Source: an uncultured bacterium
GTDB lineage: Bacteria > Bacillota > Clostridia > Oscillospirales > Oscillospiraceae
Length of the DNA: 14,148 bases
Assembly: GCA_905214155.1 (NCBI GenBank)
Contig: CAJMLC010000034.1
Coordinates: 1 to 14,148, forward strand
Direction of reading: 5' to 3'
Positions 1 through 6,845 of this stretch are shown in pieces. The notes under the pieces are model-generated. The model did no database searches and was not told where the DNA came from. It worked only from the letters and a program-made list of their open reading frames with translations. A program made the translations under genes and the position numbers. Positions within the stretch are counted from its first letter, which is position 1; each line of letters starts with the position of its first letter.

Positions 1-44
1 TTTCGCCGCCCCGGCGGAAGCGCAATGCAGCTGGCTTCTTCTGA

Positions 45-86
45 CGCCGCGGCGGGGACGAGCCGATGAGGGCATCGGCCCCTACA
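45..86. repeat. REP-like GC-rich palindromic intergenic sequence
   Basis: The gene-free left edge (1-100) is dense in short inverted repeats. GCCGATG (62-68) pairs with CATCGGC (73-79) across a 4-base loop, CGCCGCGGCG (45-54) is a perfect palindrome, and CCGCC (6-10) faces GGCGG (13-17). Read on the minus strand the element begins GTAGGGGCCGATG and goes on into the complementary arm. From memory, short palindromes beginning TGTAGGGG are scattered between genes in Oscillospiraceae genomes, but only one copy is visible here, so its repeat status is inference. No coding sequence is visible in 1-100. Confidence 0.35.
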
Positions 87-100
87 AAATGAAAAATAGC

Positions 101-131
101 AAAAAACAGCCGCCCTTTCAGGCGGCTGTTT
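101..131 (-). terminator. Intrinsic terminator of the dcw operon, after ftsZ
   Basis: An 11-bp perfect stem (104-114 paired with 121-131, core AACAGCCGCC/GGCGGCTGTT) with a 6-base loop starts 6 bp past the ftsZ stop codon. On the minus strand the stem runs straight into a run of six T. Position, GC-rich stem and T tract fit a Rho-independent terminator for transcripts coming from ftsZ. On the plus strand it is followed only by TTTCATTC, so it is much weaker in that direction. Confidence 0.88.
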
Positions 132-136
132 CATTC

Positions 137-1213
137 TCAGTCCTTATTGAAGATCTTGAAGATCTCATCAATATCGTCAATATCCTCGGCGGCCTGGGCC
201 TTGGCCTTCTCGCTCGTCGCGGAGGTATACGCGCCGAGCTTGTTGGCCGGCTGCTGCCGCTGCTTGTCGTCAAAGCCGGTGGCGATGACCGTGACGCGCA
301 TCTCATCCTCGAGGTTGTCGTCGAACGCTGCGCCGAAGATGATGTTCGCCTCGGGGTTCGCCGCTTCCATGACGATGTTCGCCGCGGTCTCGACGTCGTC
401 AAGAGCCAGCTCGCTCGAGCCTGCCACGTTGATCAGCACGCCCGTTGCGCCGTTGATGGACGTCTCCAGCAACGGGCTGGAAACGGCGGCCATCGCGGCC
501 TGCTCGGCCTTGTCGCGGCCTGCCGCAGTGCCGACGCCCATGTGCGCGTGGCCCGCATCCTTCATGATCGCGGATACGTCCGCAAAGTCGAGGTTGATGA
601 TGACGTGCTCGCTGTAGCCGACCAGCTCGGAGATCGAGCTGACGGCCTGCTTCAGCACATCGTCCGCAATGCCGAATGCGTTGGCGAAGGTGATCTTCTG
701 GTCGGTGACAAATTTCAGCCGGTCGTTCGGGATGATGATCAGCGAGTCGACCTTGTCGGTCAGATTTGCGATGCCCATCTCGGCCTGACGCATCCGGTTC
801 GCGCCCTCAAATTTGAACGGCTTGGTCACAACGCCGACGGTCAGAATGCCCTTGTCATGCGCGATCTGCGCAATGATCGGCGCCGCGCCGGTGCCCGTGC
901 CGCCGCCCATACCGGCGGTGATGAAGACCATGTCGGTCCCGTCGAGGGCCTGGGAGATGACGTTCTTAGACTCCTCGGCGGATTTCTGGCCGATCTCGGG
1001 CTTAGAACCCGCGCCCATGCCGCCGGTCAGCTTTTCGCCGATCTGGATCTTGTTCTCACACTTGGATTTGTTGAGGTCCTGCTTATCGGTGTTGACCGCG
1101 ATGAACTCCACGCCGCCGACGCCGCTGCTGATCATGCGGTTGATGACGTTGTTGCCCGCGCCGCCGACACCGATGACCTTGATATTAACTACCTTTTCCT
1201 GAAAATCTGCCAT
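137..1213 (-). CDS. ftsZ: Cell division protein FtsZ (tubulin-like GTPase)
   Basis: FtsZ polymerises with GTP under the membrane at midcell and recruits the septal wall machinery. The 358-residue protein has the N-terminal nucleotide site GVGGAGNN (15-22), the tubulin signature GGGTGTG (103-109) and the T7 loop NLDFAD (207-212) with catalytic Asp209 and Asp212. The ATG is supported by AGGAGG at 1221-1226, 7 bases upstream. The body is canonical, but the linker after about residue 314 is short. The C-terminal peptide DIDDIDEIFKIFNKD lacks the usual IPxFLR-type core and is encoded by two consecutive 9-bp near-duplications. It is the last gene of the operon, 141 bp after ftsQ, with its own likely promoter and followed by a terminator. 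Identity is certain; the altered tail is the only oddity. Confidence 0.98.
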   Translation of the reverse strand: MADFQEKVVNIKVIGVGGAGNNVINRMISSGVGGVEFIAVNTDKQDLNKSKCENKIQIGEKLTGGMGAGSKPEIGQKSAEESKNVISQALDGTDMVFITAGMGGGTGTGAAPIIAQIAHDKGILTVGVVTKPFKFEGANRMRQAEMGIANLTDKVDSLIIIPNDRLKFVTDQKITFANAFGIADDVLKQAVSSISELVGYSEHVIINLDFADVSAIMKDAGHAHMGVGTAAGRDKAEQAAMAAVSSPLLETSINGATGVLINVAGSSELALDDVETAANIVMEAANPEANIIFGAAFDDNLEDEMRVTVIATGFDDKQRQQPANKLGAYTSATSEKAKAQAAEDIDDIDEIFKIFNKD

Positions 1214-1284
1214 TTGACTTCCTCCTATGTATGGACCGCCCGAATTTCGGCGTTCGCAAGATCCGTAAAAATATTTTTCACTCT

Positions 1285-1313
1285 ATTTTATACTGAAATG
1301 TCTCCGCGGTCAA
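1285..1313 (-). promoter_or_regulatory. Sigma-A-type promoter for ftsZ
   Basis: On the minus strand TTGACC (1308-1313; 5 of 6 to TTGACA) is followed by a 17-base spacer and TAAAAT (1285-1290; 5 of 6 to TATAAT). It lies in the 141-bp ftsQ-ftsZ gap, where base composition shifts to AT-rich. Transcription would start near 1278, giving a leader of about 65 bases that contains the AGGAGG ribosome site. A 12-bp palindrome AAAAATATTTTT (1267-1278) sits at the expected start. A GC-rich bulged hairpin (1237-1252) lies in the leader. Separate promoters for ftsZ are known in several bacteria; this one is predicted from sequence only. Confidence 0.72.
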
Positions 1314-1354
1314 TAGAAATCTGGAAAAATCGTCATATTTCTCCGCATCCATCC

Positions 1355-2119
1355 TTATCCCGCTGGCTGGAACGTCGCTTTTTTGTTCGCCGCATCGGTC
1401 AGATCGATGGTTCCGGCCTGAAAATCGCTCAGCTCCGCGAGGATGCTCGTCAGATACTGGATCTTATATGCCAGATCGTCCGTGCCGCCGAGCCGGATCG
1501 TGTACCGGTCGTCATACTGCACGACGATGTCATAGTCCTTTTCCACGTTGATAGACGCCACATGCTCCTGGATCCCCGTACCGTCCAGCCCGGACAGCAC
1601 CGCGAGCGCCGCGTCGAGCCGGCTCTGCTCCACCGCCGTGACCGTCATGCCCGCCGCCGGGGCCTTCACGCTCACGCCGAGGATCTGCGGCTGCCCCTCC
1701 GGCAGCTCACCCTCCACCTTCTCCAATGCCTTGCCCCGGCTGTTGACGAGCCACGTGGTGTTCACGTCGGTCTGCACGGCGAAGCTCGCCTCGCTCTCCT
1801 GGATCTGAATGACCACGGTATCGGGCAGCGAACGCACGATCCCGCGCACCTCCTCCACATACGGCAGCGCCGCGAGGATGTTGCCCGCCGTCGTGGCCTT
1901 GTTCACCAACAGCAGGTTGTCGCCTGGCTCAATGCCAGACGCAGCGATCACGTCCTCTGCTGAGTAGAGCGTGTTGCCCTGCACCTCGATCGTCGTCACC
2001 TTGAAGAAGATGGCCACGCCGAAGACGATCGCCGCAACAACGGCCAGCATGATGATCAGCCGCACGGCCACGCCGCTGGACGGCCGCCGGTTTTTTGCCT
2101 GTTTTTTTCTTCCTGCCAT
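1355..2119 (-). CDS. ftsQ: Division protein FtsQ/DivIB (POTRA domain)
   Basis: This is a bitopic membrane protein of the divisome that binds FtsL and partners and helps control septal wall synthesis. The 254 residues start with a basic cytoplasmic tail (MAGRKKQAKNRR), then one membrane segment at about 18-39. A POTRA domain follows (about 40-110; starts VTTIEVQGNTLYSAEDV, includes SLPDTVVIQIQE), then a beta-type extracytoplasmic domain to the end. Length and layout match DivIB/FtsQ of Firmicutes (about 250-270 residues). The start is supported by AAAGGGG at 2130-2136, 10 bases upstream. It lies 27 bp after murA. Sequence is poorly conserved in this family, so the call rests on topology, POTRA features and position before ftsZ. 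Confidence 0.9.
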   Translation of the reverse strand: MAGRKKQAKNRRPSSGVAVRLIIMLAVVAAIVFGVAIFFKVTTIEVQGNTLYSAEDVIAASGIEPGDNLLLVNKATTAGNILAALPYVEEVRGIVRSLPDTVVIQIQESEASFAVQTDVNTTWLVNSRGKALEKVEGELPEGQPQILGVSVKAPAAGMTVTAVEQSRLDAALAVLSGLDGTGIQEHVASINVEKDYDIVVQYDDRYTIRLGGTDDLAYKIQYLTSILAELSDFQAGTIDLTDAANKKATFQPAG

Positions 2120-2146
2120 GATGATGTTTCCCCTTTACCGCCGCTT

Positions 2147-3406
2147 TTATCCGGCAGAGATTCGTTCGATGTCCGCGCCGAGCGCGCGGAGCTTCTCCGC
2201 GAAGCGCTCATAACCCCGGTCGATATGTGTAAGTCCGGTCACGCGGCTCTCGTCCTCGGCCTGCATCGCCGCGAGCACCAGCGCCGCGCCGCCGCGCAGG
2301 TCGCGCGCGGTCATATCCGCGCCAGTGAGCGCGCGTACTCCGGAAATATGTACTGTATTATGATGAATTTTCAACCTTGCGCCGAGCTTTTGCAGCTCCG
2401 GCACGTGGTGGAACCGGTCTTCAAAGACCGTCTCCCCGATCCGGCTCTCGCCCTCTGCACGCAGCAGGGCCGCCGTCAGAATGGCCTGACAGTCGGTCGG
2501 GAAGCCTGGGTATACGTCGGTTTTCACATCTGGGATCGTTCCGATTCTTCCGCTTTTTCGGAGCAAAACGGAATCCTGTTCTTCCAGCAATTCGCAGCCG
2601 GCCTGCCGCAGCAGCGCCGTGACGCTTCGCACCGTGCGCGCATCCGTCCGTCTGAGCAGGATCTCTCCGCCGCAGCCCGCCGCTGCACATAAAAACGTCG
2701 CCGTCTCGATGCGGTCCGGCTGGACGCAGTATGTCGTCCCGTGCAACGGCTTTCCGCCGCGTATCTGTAGCTCCGCCGTTCCAACCCCTGTGATCTCCGC
2801 CCCGGCGCTGCGCAGAAAATTCACCAGATCGGTGATTTCAGGCTCTTTTGCCGCATTTTTCAGCACCGTTTTTCCAGGGCAGCCCAGCGCAGCCAGAATT
2901 GCGTTCTCCGTTGCGCCCACACTGACGTGCGGGAACTCCAGCACCGTGCCGCGCGGCCTCTCCCAGAAAATCTCATAATGCCCATCAGATGCCAAACATT
3001 TTGCGCCGAGCTGTTCAAACGCCCACAAATGGTAATTGATTGGCCGTTCGCCGAGCGGGCAGCCGCCCGGCAGCGGGACTTTTACGGAGCCCCCAACAGA
3101 CAGCAGCGCACCGGCGAACAGCACCGACGAGCGCATCCGCGCCGCCAGCGCATCCGGCACCGCCGTTCCCGTCAGCCCCGCCGCGTCCACGACCACCGCC
3201 GCGCCGCACCGCTCCGCCCTCGCGCCGAGCGTGCGCAAAATGGCGAGCGTCGTCTCCACGTCGGCGATCTCGGGGCAGTTATACAGCACGCAGGGACCCC
3301 GGCAGAGAACCGTGGCGGCCAGAATGGGAAGCGCCGCGTTTTTCGCGCCGCTCACCGCCGTCTCGCCCCGGAGCGTCCCCGCGCCCCTGATCTGAAAATA
3401 TTCCAT
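2147..3406 (-). CDS. murA: UDP-N-acetylglucosamine 1-carboxyvinyltransferase MurA
   Basis: MurA transfers enolpyruvate from PEP to UDP-GlcNAc in the cytoplasm, the first committed step of peptidoglycan synthesis. The 419-residue length is standard. Visible motifs are the KN pair at 22-23 (SGAKNAALP), the catalytic loop PGGCPLGERP with Cys116, SVGATEN (162-168), PGFPTD with Asp305, and Arg371 in RGGAALVLA. Having Cys rather than Asp in the loop is the form that fosfomycin alkylates. The start has GGAGGG at 3413-3418, 6 bases upstream. It lies between murG and ftsQ, where Bacillus subtilis carries murB. Firmicutes often have two MurA copies, so whether this is the main one or a second one cannot be told here. 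Confidence 0.96.
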   Translation of the reverse strand: MEYFQIRGAGTLRGETAVSGAKNAALPILAATVLCRGPCVLYNCPEIADVETTLAILRTLGARAERCGAAVVVDAAGLTGTAVPDALAARMRSSVLFAGALLSVGGSVKVPLPGGCPLGERPINYHLWAFEQLGAKCLASDGHYEIFWERPRGTVLEFPHVSVGATENAILAALGCPGKTVLKNAAKEPEITDLVNFLRSAGAEITGVGTAELQIRGGKPLHGTTYCVQPDRIETATFLCAAAGCGGEILLRRTDARTVRSVTALLRQAGCELLEEQDSVLLRKSGRIGTIPDVKTDVYPGFPTDCQAILTAALLRAEGESRIGETVFEDRFHHVPELQKLGARLKIHHNTVHISGVRALTGADMTARDLRGGAALVLAAMQAEDESRVTGLTHIDRGYERFAEKLRALGADIERISAG

Positions 3407-3425
3407 GCTCTTCCCTCCACAATCC

Positions 3426-3442
3426 GGATGGTTTCCCCATCC
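3426..3442 (-). other. Intercistronic hairpin before murA
   Basis: GGATGG (3426-3431) pairs perfectly with CCATCC (3437-3442) around a 5-base loop, in the 60-bp murG-murA gap. No T run follows on the minus strand, so it is not a terminator. It ends about 7 bases ahead of the murA ribosome site. A role in mRNA processing or translation is possible but unproven. Confidence 0.35.
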
Positions 3443-3466
3443 TATGCGGAGGTTCCGGGCCGCGTG

Positions 3467-4591
3467 TCAGTGTTTGCTCAGCTCCAGCGCCGTCTGATAG
3501 ATGCGTTCTGCCGCATCCACGACGGCCAGATTGGCCGCCGCCGCGCGCATTTCGCGGCAGCGTTCGCGGTCGGAGAGCAGCTGTTTTGCAGCCTCATAGA
3601 GGCTGTCGCCGTCACACTCGTTTTCCCGGATGACCACGGCGGCGCCGTTCTTTTCGAGCACCCGCGCGTTCTTTTCCTGATGGTTGTCCGTTACGTTCGG
3701 CGACGGCACCATGATGCACGGCGTGGCCGACGCGCAGACCTCGGCGATCGTCGCCGCGCCCGCGCGGCAGATGATGAGGTCGGCCGCCGCCATCACCTGC
3801 GGCATATCATAGATATATTCCCGCATGTCGAGCCGCGGGTGGCTCTTCAGGTCGACGCCCTGTTCCTTTACATACTCCGGCATCCAGCGCCAGCCGAACG
3901 AGCCGGTCGCGTGGATGTGGCGGTAGGGCGTGCCGTCGTCCTGTTCGCGCTTCATGAAGCGAGCGATCTTCTTATTCATCTCCCGCGCGCCAAGGCTTCC
4001 CCAGCAGGAGACGATCAGCGGCTCGTCCCCAAGGCCGAGCGCCGCGCGCGCCTCCGCGCGGTTCGTATAGAGAAAGCTCTCGCGCACCGGCGTCCCCGTG
4101 ACGACGACGCTGTCCGGGTCGGAATACTGCCCCCGGCTCTCCGGGAAGGAGACCATGATGCGCGTGACGTTCTTTTCAACCATCCGCGTTGTCAGGCCCG
4201 GCACGGCGTTCGACTCATGCACCGCTGTCGGGATGCGGAGCCTGCCGCCCACCTTCAGCGCCGGGAAGCTCGCATAGCCGCCCGTGCCGACGATGACGTC
4301 CGGGCCGAACGCGCGGATGACCGCCTTGGCCTTGCGCATCGAGCCGGACATGTGCAGCAGCGTTGTCACATTGTGCCAGACGGCCTTCGGCGTGAAGCTG
4401 CGCTGGTAATTTGAAATTTTCAGCGTCTCGAGCCGGAATCCCTCGCGCGGGACGATGCGGTTTTCCATGCCGTCCTCCGCGCCGATGAAGAGGATCTCAC
4501 AGTCTGGGTGCCGCTCCTGCAGGAGCTTTGCGACGGCGATGGCCGGATAGATGTGCCCGCCCGTGCCGCCGCAGGTAAAGATGACTTTCAT
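3467..4591 (-). CDS. murG: UDP-GlcNAc:undecaprenyl-PP-MurNAc-pentapeptide GlcNAc transferase MurG
   Basis: MurG adds GlcNAc to lipid I to make lipid II at the inner face of the membrane. The 374-residue protein has the N-terminal glycine loop GGTGGHIYP (8-16), the second loop GTGGYASFP (102-110), HESNAVPG (125-132), CRAGAATIAE (275-284) in the UDP-sugar site, and the DNHQEKNA segment (302-309). The third glycine-rich loop reads WGSLGA (197-202), where most MurG proteins have GGSxGA. The ATG has AAGGTGA (4596-4602) 4 bases upstream; this site overlaps the ftsW stop codon, so translation of the two is probably linked. The gap to ftsW is 9 bp. Confidence 0.97.
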   Translation of the reverse strand: MKVIFTCGGTGGHIYPAIAVAKLLQERHPDCEILFIGAEDGMENRIVPREGFRLETLKISNYQRSFTPKAVWHNVTTLLHMSGSMRKAKAVIRAFGPDVIVGTGGYASFPALKVGGRLRIPTAVHESNAVPGLTTRMVEKNVTRIMVSFPESRGQYSDPDSVVVTGTPVRESFLYTNRAEARAALGLGDEPLIVSCWGSLGAREMNKKIARFMKREQDDGTPYRHIHATGSFGWRWMPEYVKEQGVDLKSHPRLDMREYIYDMPQVMAAADLIICRAGAATIAEVCASATPCIMVPSPNVTDNHQEKNARVLEKNGAAVVIRENECDGDSLYEAAKQLLSDRERCREMRAAAANLAVVDAAERIYQTALELSKH

Positions 4592-4600
4592 AGCATCACC

Positions 4601-5785
4601 TTATAGCAACTTATTATCATTTTGTCTCGAAACGGCCAGGATCAGGCCCATTTCGAACAGCTGGATAAGCAGCGCCGTGCCGCCGTAGGAGAAGAACGGG
4701 AGCGAAATGCCCGTCGCGGGCAGGAAGTTCGTCACGACGCCGATGTTCAAAAACACCTGCAGGGCCAGATGCGTCGTCAGGCCCGCCGCCATCAGCGCGC
4801 CGAAGCGGTCGCGCGCGTGCATCGCGATCCAATACCCGCGCAGGATCAGCAGCACGAACAGCAAAATCACCACCATCGCCCCGACGAAGCCCAGCTCCTC
4901 GCAGACGATGGGGAAAATGTAGTCGTTGTGCTCCTCCGGCAGATACAGATATTTCTGCCGCCCCTTGCCGAGGCCGAGGCCCATCAGGCCGCCGGAGCCG
5001 ATGGCATAGAGCGACTGCAGGATCTGATAGCCGGTATCGGTCGGGTCGGACGCTGGGTCGCGCCAGGCCGTGACGCGGTCGCCCGCGTAGCCCATGCGCG
5101 TCAGATAGATGACCGCGAAGATGCCGACGAGCACACCGCCCGCCACGAACCACCGCAGCCGCACGCCGCCGAGGAACATCATCACCGCACCGAGCGCGAG
5201 CATGATGAGGATACACGAAAAATGCCGTTCCAGCGCCACGAGGCCGCAGATGACGACCAAGATGGCCGCAAACGGCAGAATGCCGTAGCGGAACGTCTGC
5301 ATCTTCTCGCGGTAGATCGACATCAGCGATGCAAACGACATCACGATGGCCACCTTTGCCAGCTCCGACGGCTGGAAGCGGATGCCCGCCACGGTGATCC
5401 ACCGCTTCGCGCCGTGCGACGCCTCGCCGATGAACGGCACGAGCAGCAGGAAGAAGACCGACACGCCCAGCACGATGAACGACGCGAAGCGCCACATCTG
5501 ATAGTTCAGCCGCGAGATGAACAGCATCACGCCGATGCCGAGCACGGCGAAGATGGCCTGCCGGGCAAAATAATACGTCGACTTGCCCGTCTCCTGATAG
5601 GCGCGGGCATAGCTCGCCGAGAACATCATGATCACGCCGATCAGCACCAGCAGCACCGTCAGCGCCAGGAACGGCAGATCGAGCAGACCGCGCTCGTCGA
5701 GCAGGACCTTGTCCTTCGGCTTTTTCGGCTGCGGGAGCAGCTCCTGCTTGTTTTCAAAAACCGTTGTTCTGGATGTCGCTGCCAT
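4601..5785 (-). CDS. ftsW: SEDS-family septal glycosyltransferase FtsW
   Basis: FtsW polymerises lipid II at the septum together with its class B PBP. From the ATG at 5785 the protein is 394 residues, with a cytoplasmic tail of about 35 residues and roughly ten membrane segments. Key stretches are GAKRWI (125-130) with RFQPSELAK (136-144), PEEHNDYIF (283-291) with the essential SEDS Asp288, and the C-terminal TGISLPFFSYGGTALL (358-373). An in-frame ATG at 5917 exists, but it would overlap mraY by 91 bases and lacks a ribosome site. The chosen ATG has AAGGAGGGAG (5791-5800), with GGAGG 8 bases upstream. The usual PDxGT-like segment reads ERHFSC (186-191). A SpoVE-like sporulation role cannot be excluded from sequence, but position in the dcw operon favours FtsW. 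Confidence 0.93.
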   Translation of the reverse strand: MAATSRTTVFENKQELLPQPKKPKDKVLLDERGLLDLPFLALTVLLVLIGVIMMFSASYARAYQETGKSTYYFARQAIFAVLGIGVMLFISRLNYQMWRFASFIVLGVSVFFLLLVPFIGEASHGAKRWITVAGIRFQPSELAKVAIVMSFASLMSIYREKMQTFRYGILPFAAILVVICGLVALERHFSCILIMLALGAVMMFLGGVRLRWFVAGGVLVGIFAVIYLTRMGYAGDRVTAWRDPASDPTDTGYQILQSLYAIGSGGLMGLGLGKGRQKYLYLPEEHNDYIFPIVCEELGFVGAMVVILLFVLLILRGYWIAMHARDRFGALMAAGLTTHLALQVFLNIGVVTNFLPATGISLPFFSYGGTALLIQLFEMGLILAVSRQNDNKLL

Positions 5786-5826
5786 CCGCGCTCCCTCCTT
5801 CCGATATAATTCCGAACTTTTTGATC

Positions 5827-6807
5827 TCAATAACGGTGCATGACGCCCAAGAATGCGACTATGCAGAGCACAAACGTGATGGACGCGAAGACCGTCACGA
5901 TCTTGTTTTCGCTCCATCCGCAGAGCTCAAAGTGGTGGTGGATGGGCGTCATCTTGAAGATGCGCTTGCCGTGCGTCAGCTTGAAATACGTGACCTGCAG
6001 AATGACGGAGAGCGTCTCGCAGATGTACACGAAGCCCACCAGGATCAGCACCAGCGGCATATCCAGCGCAAACGCCAGTCCGCAGACTGCCGCGCCGAGG
6101 AAGAGCGAACCGGTGTCGCCCATGAAGACCTTGGCCGGATGGTGGTTGTAGACGAGAAACGCCGCAAGCCCGCCGACGAGCGCCGCCGGGAGCAGCGCGA
6201 GCGTCGTCTTCCCCCAGAGCCAGGCGCAGACCGTGAAGAAGGCCATGACCGGGATGGTCACGCTGGAGGATAAGCCGTCCACGCCGTCTGTCAGGTTGAC
6301 CGCGTTGACGCAGCCCACGATGACAAACATCGCGAAGATCAGATAGACGAGCCACGGAATGTCGAACGTCACGTTCCAGAACGGAATGTAGAGGTCGCAC
6401 GTCAGGTCGCCGTTGTAGCGCAGGAGCGCCAGATACGCGCCCGCCGCCGCCAGCTGGAGCACCAGCTTTTGCAGCGCCGTGAGGCCGAGGTTGCGCTTGA
6501 ACTTCACCTTTACAAAGTCGTCGATGAAGCCGATCAGGCCGAACACGAGCGCGAAGGCCAGCACATAGAGATGCGTCCGGTAGCCGGCCAGCATGCTGCG
6601 CCAGCCCGCGGCCACCACGCAGAGGATCGCCGCCGCGATGAACATGATGCCGCCCATCGTGGGCGTCCCGGCCTTGGAGTTATGCCAGCTCGGGCCGATC
6701 TCCCGGATGGACTGCCCGGCCTTGAGGGCGCGGAGCGTAGGAATGAGCAGCCTGCCAAAGACAAGCGAAAGCACAAACGTGCAGAGCACGACAACAGCAA
6801 TTTGCAT
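5827..6807 (-). CDS. mraY: Phospho-MurNAc-pentapeptide transferase MraY
   Basis: MraY transfers phospho-MurNAc-pentapeptide to undecaprenyl phosphate, making lipid I. It is a 326-residue integral membrane enzyme with about ten hydrophobic segments. Diagnostic motifs are GTPTMGG (47-53), IDDFVKV (95-101) with the Asp96-Asp97 pair, NLTDGVDGL (171-179), the catalytic-site FMGDTGS (228-234) and the substrate loop MTPIHHHFE (286-294). The ATG has AAAGGG (6817-6822) 9 bases upstream. A weak 5-bp stem GAAAG/CTTTC (6810-6823) could cover part of that site. It lies 34 bp after murF and 41 bp before ftsW; murD, often found between mraY and ftsW in Firmicutes, is not there. Confidence 0.98.
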   Translation of the reverse strand: MQIAVVVLCTFVLSLVFGRLLIPTLRALKAGQSIREIGPSWHNSKAGTPTMGGIMFIAAAILCVVAAGWRSMLAGYRTHLYVLAFALVFGLIGFIDDFVKVKFKRNLGLTALQKLVLQLAAAGAYLALLRYNGDLTCDLYIPFWNVTFDIPWLVYLIFAMFVIVGCVNAVNLTDGVDGLSSSVTIPVMAFFTVCAWLWGKTTLALLPAALVGGLAAFLVYNHHPAKVFMGDTGSLFLGAAVCGLAFALDMPLVLILVGFVYICETLSVILQVTYFKLTHGKRIFKMTPIHHHFELCGWSENKIVTVFASITFVLCIVAFLGVMHRY

Positions 6808-6825
6808 GGGAAAGAACCCTTTCTA

Positions 6826-6845
6826 TATCGGTTACTATCGGTTAC
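6826..6845. repeat. Perfect 10-bp tandem duplication at the murF stop codon
   Basis: TATCGGTTAC occurs twice in a row (6826-6835 and 6836-6845). The murF TAA stop (6842-6844) lies in the second plus-strand copy, and the other copy extends the murF-mraY gap. It looks like a small local duplication, not a family repeat. Confidence 0.6.

Noticed and set aside
89..1963. A 624-codon plus-strand open frame opposite ftsZ and ftsQ
   Set aside because: It runs across two real genes, their promoter gap and the terminator. It is a shadow frame caused by high GC in third positions.
5803..5830. Possible internal promoter for ftsW (TTGAGA, 16 bases, TATATC)
   Set aside because: The -10 matches only 4 of 6, and the resulting start near 5796 would fall within the ftsW ribosome site, leaving no usable leader.
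5786..5917. Upstream ATG that would extend FtsW by 44 residues
   Set aside because: It overlaps mraY by 91 bases, has no ribosome site, and the extra residues are mraY in another frame. The ATG at 5785 has a strong site.
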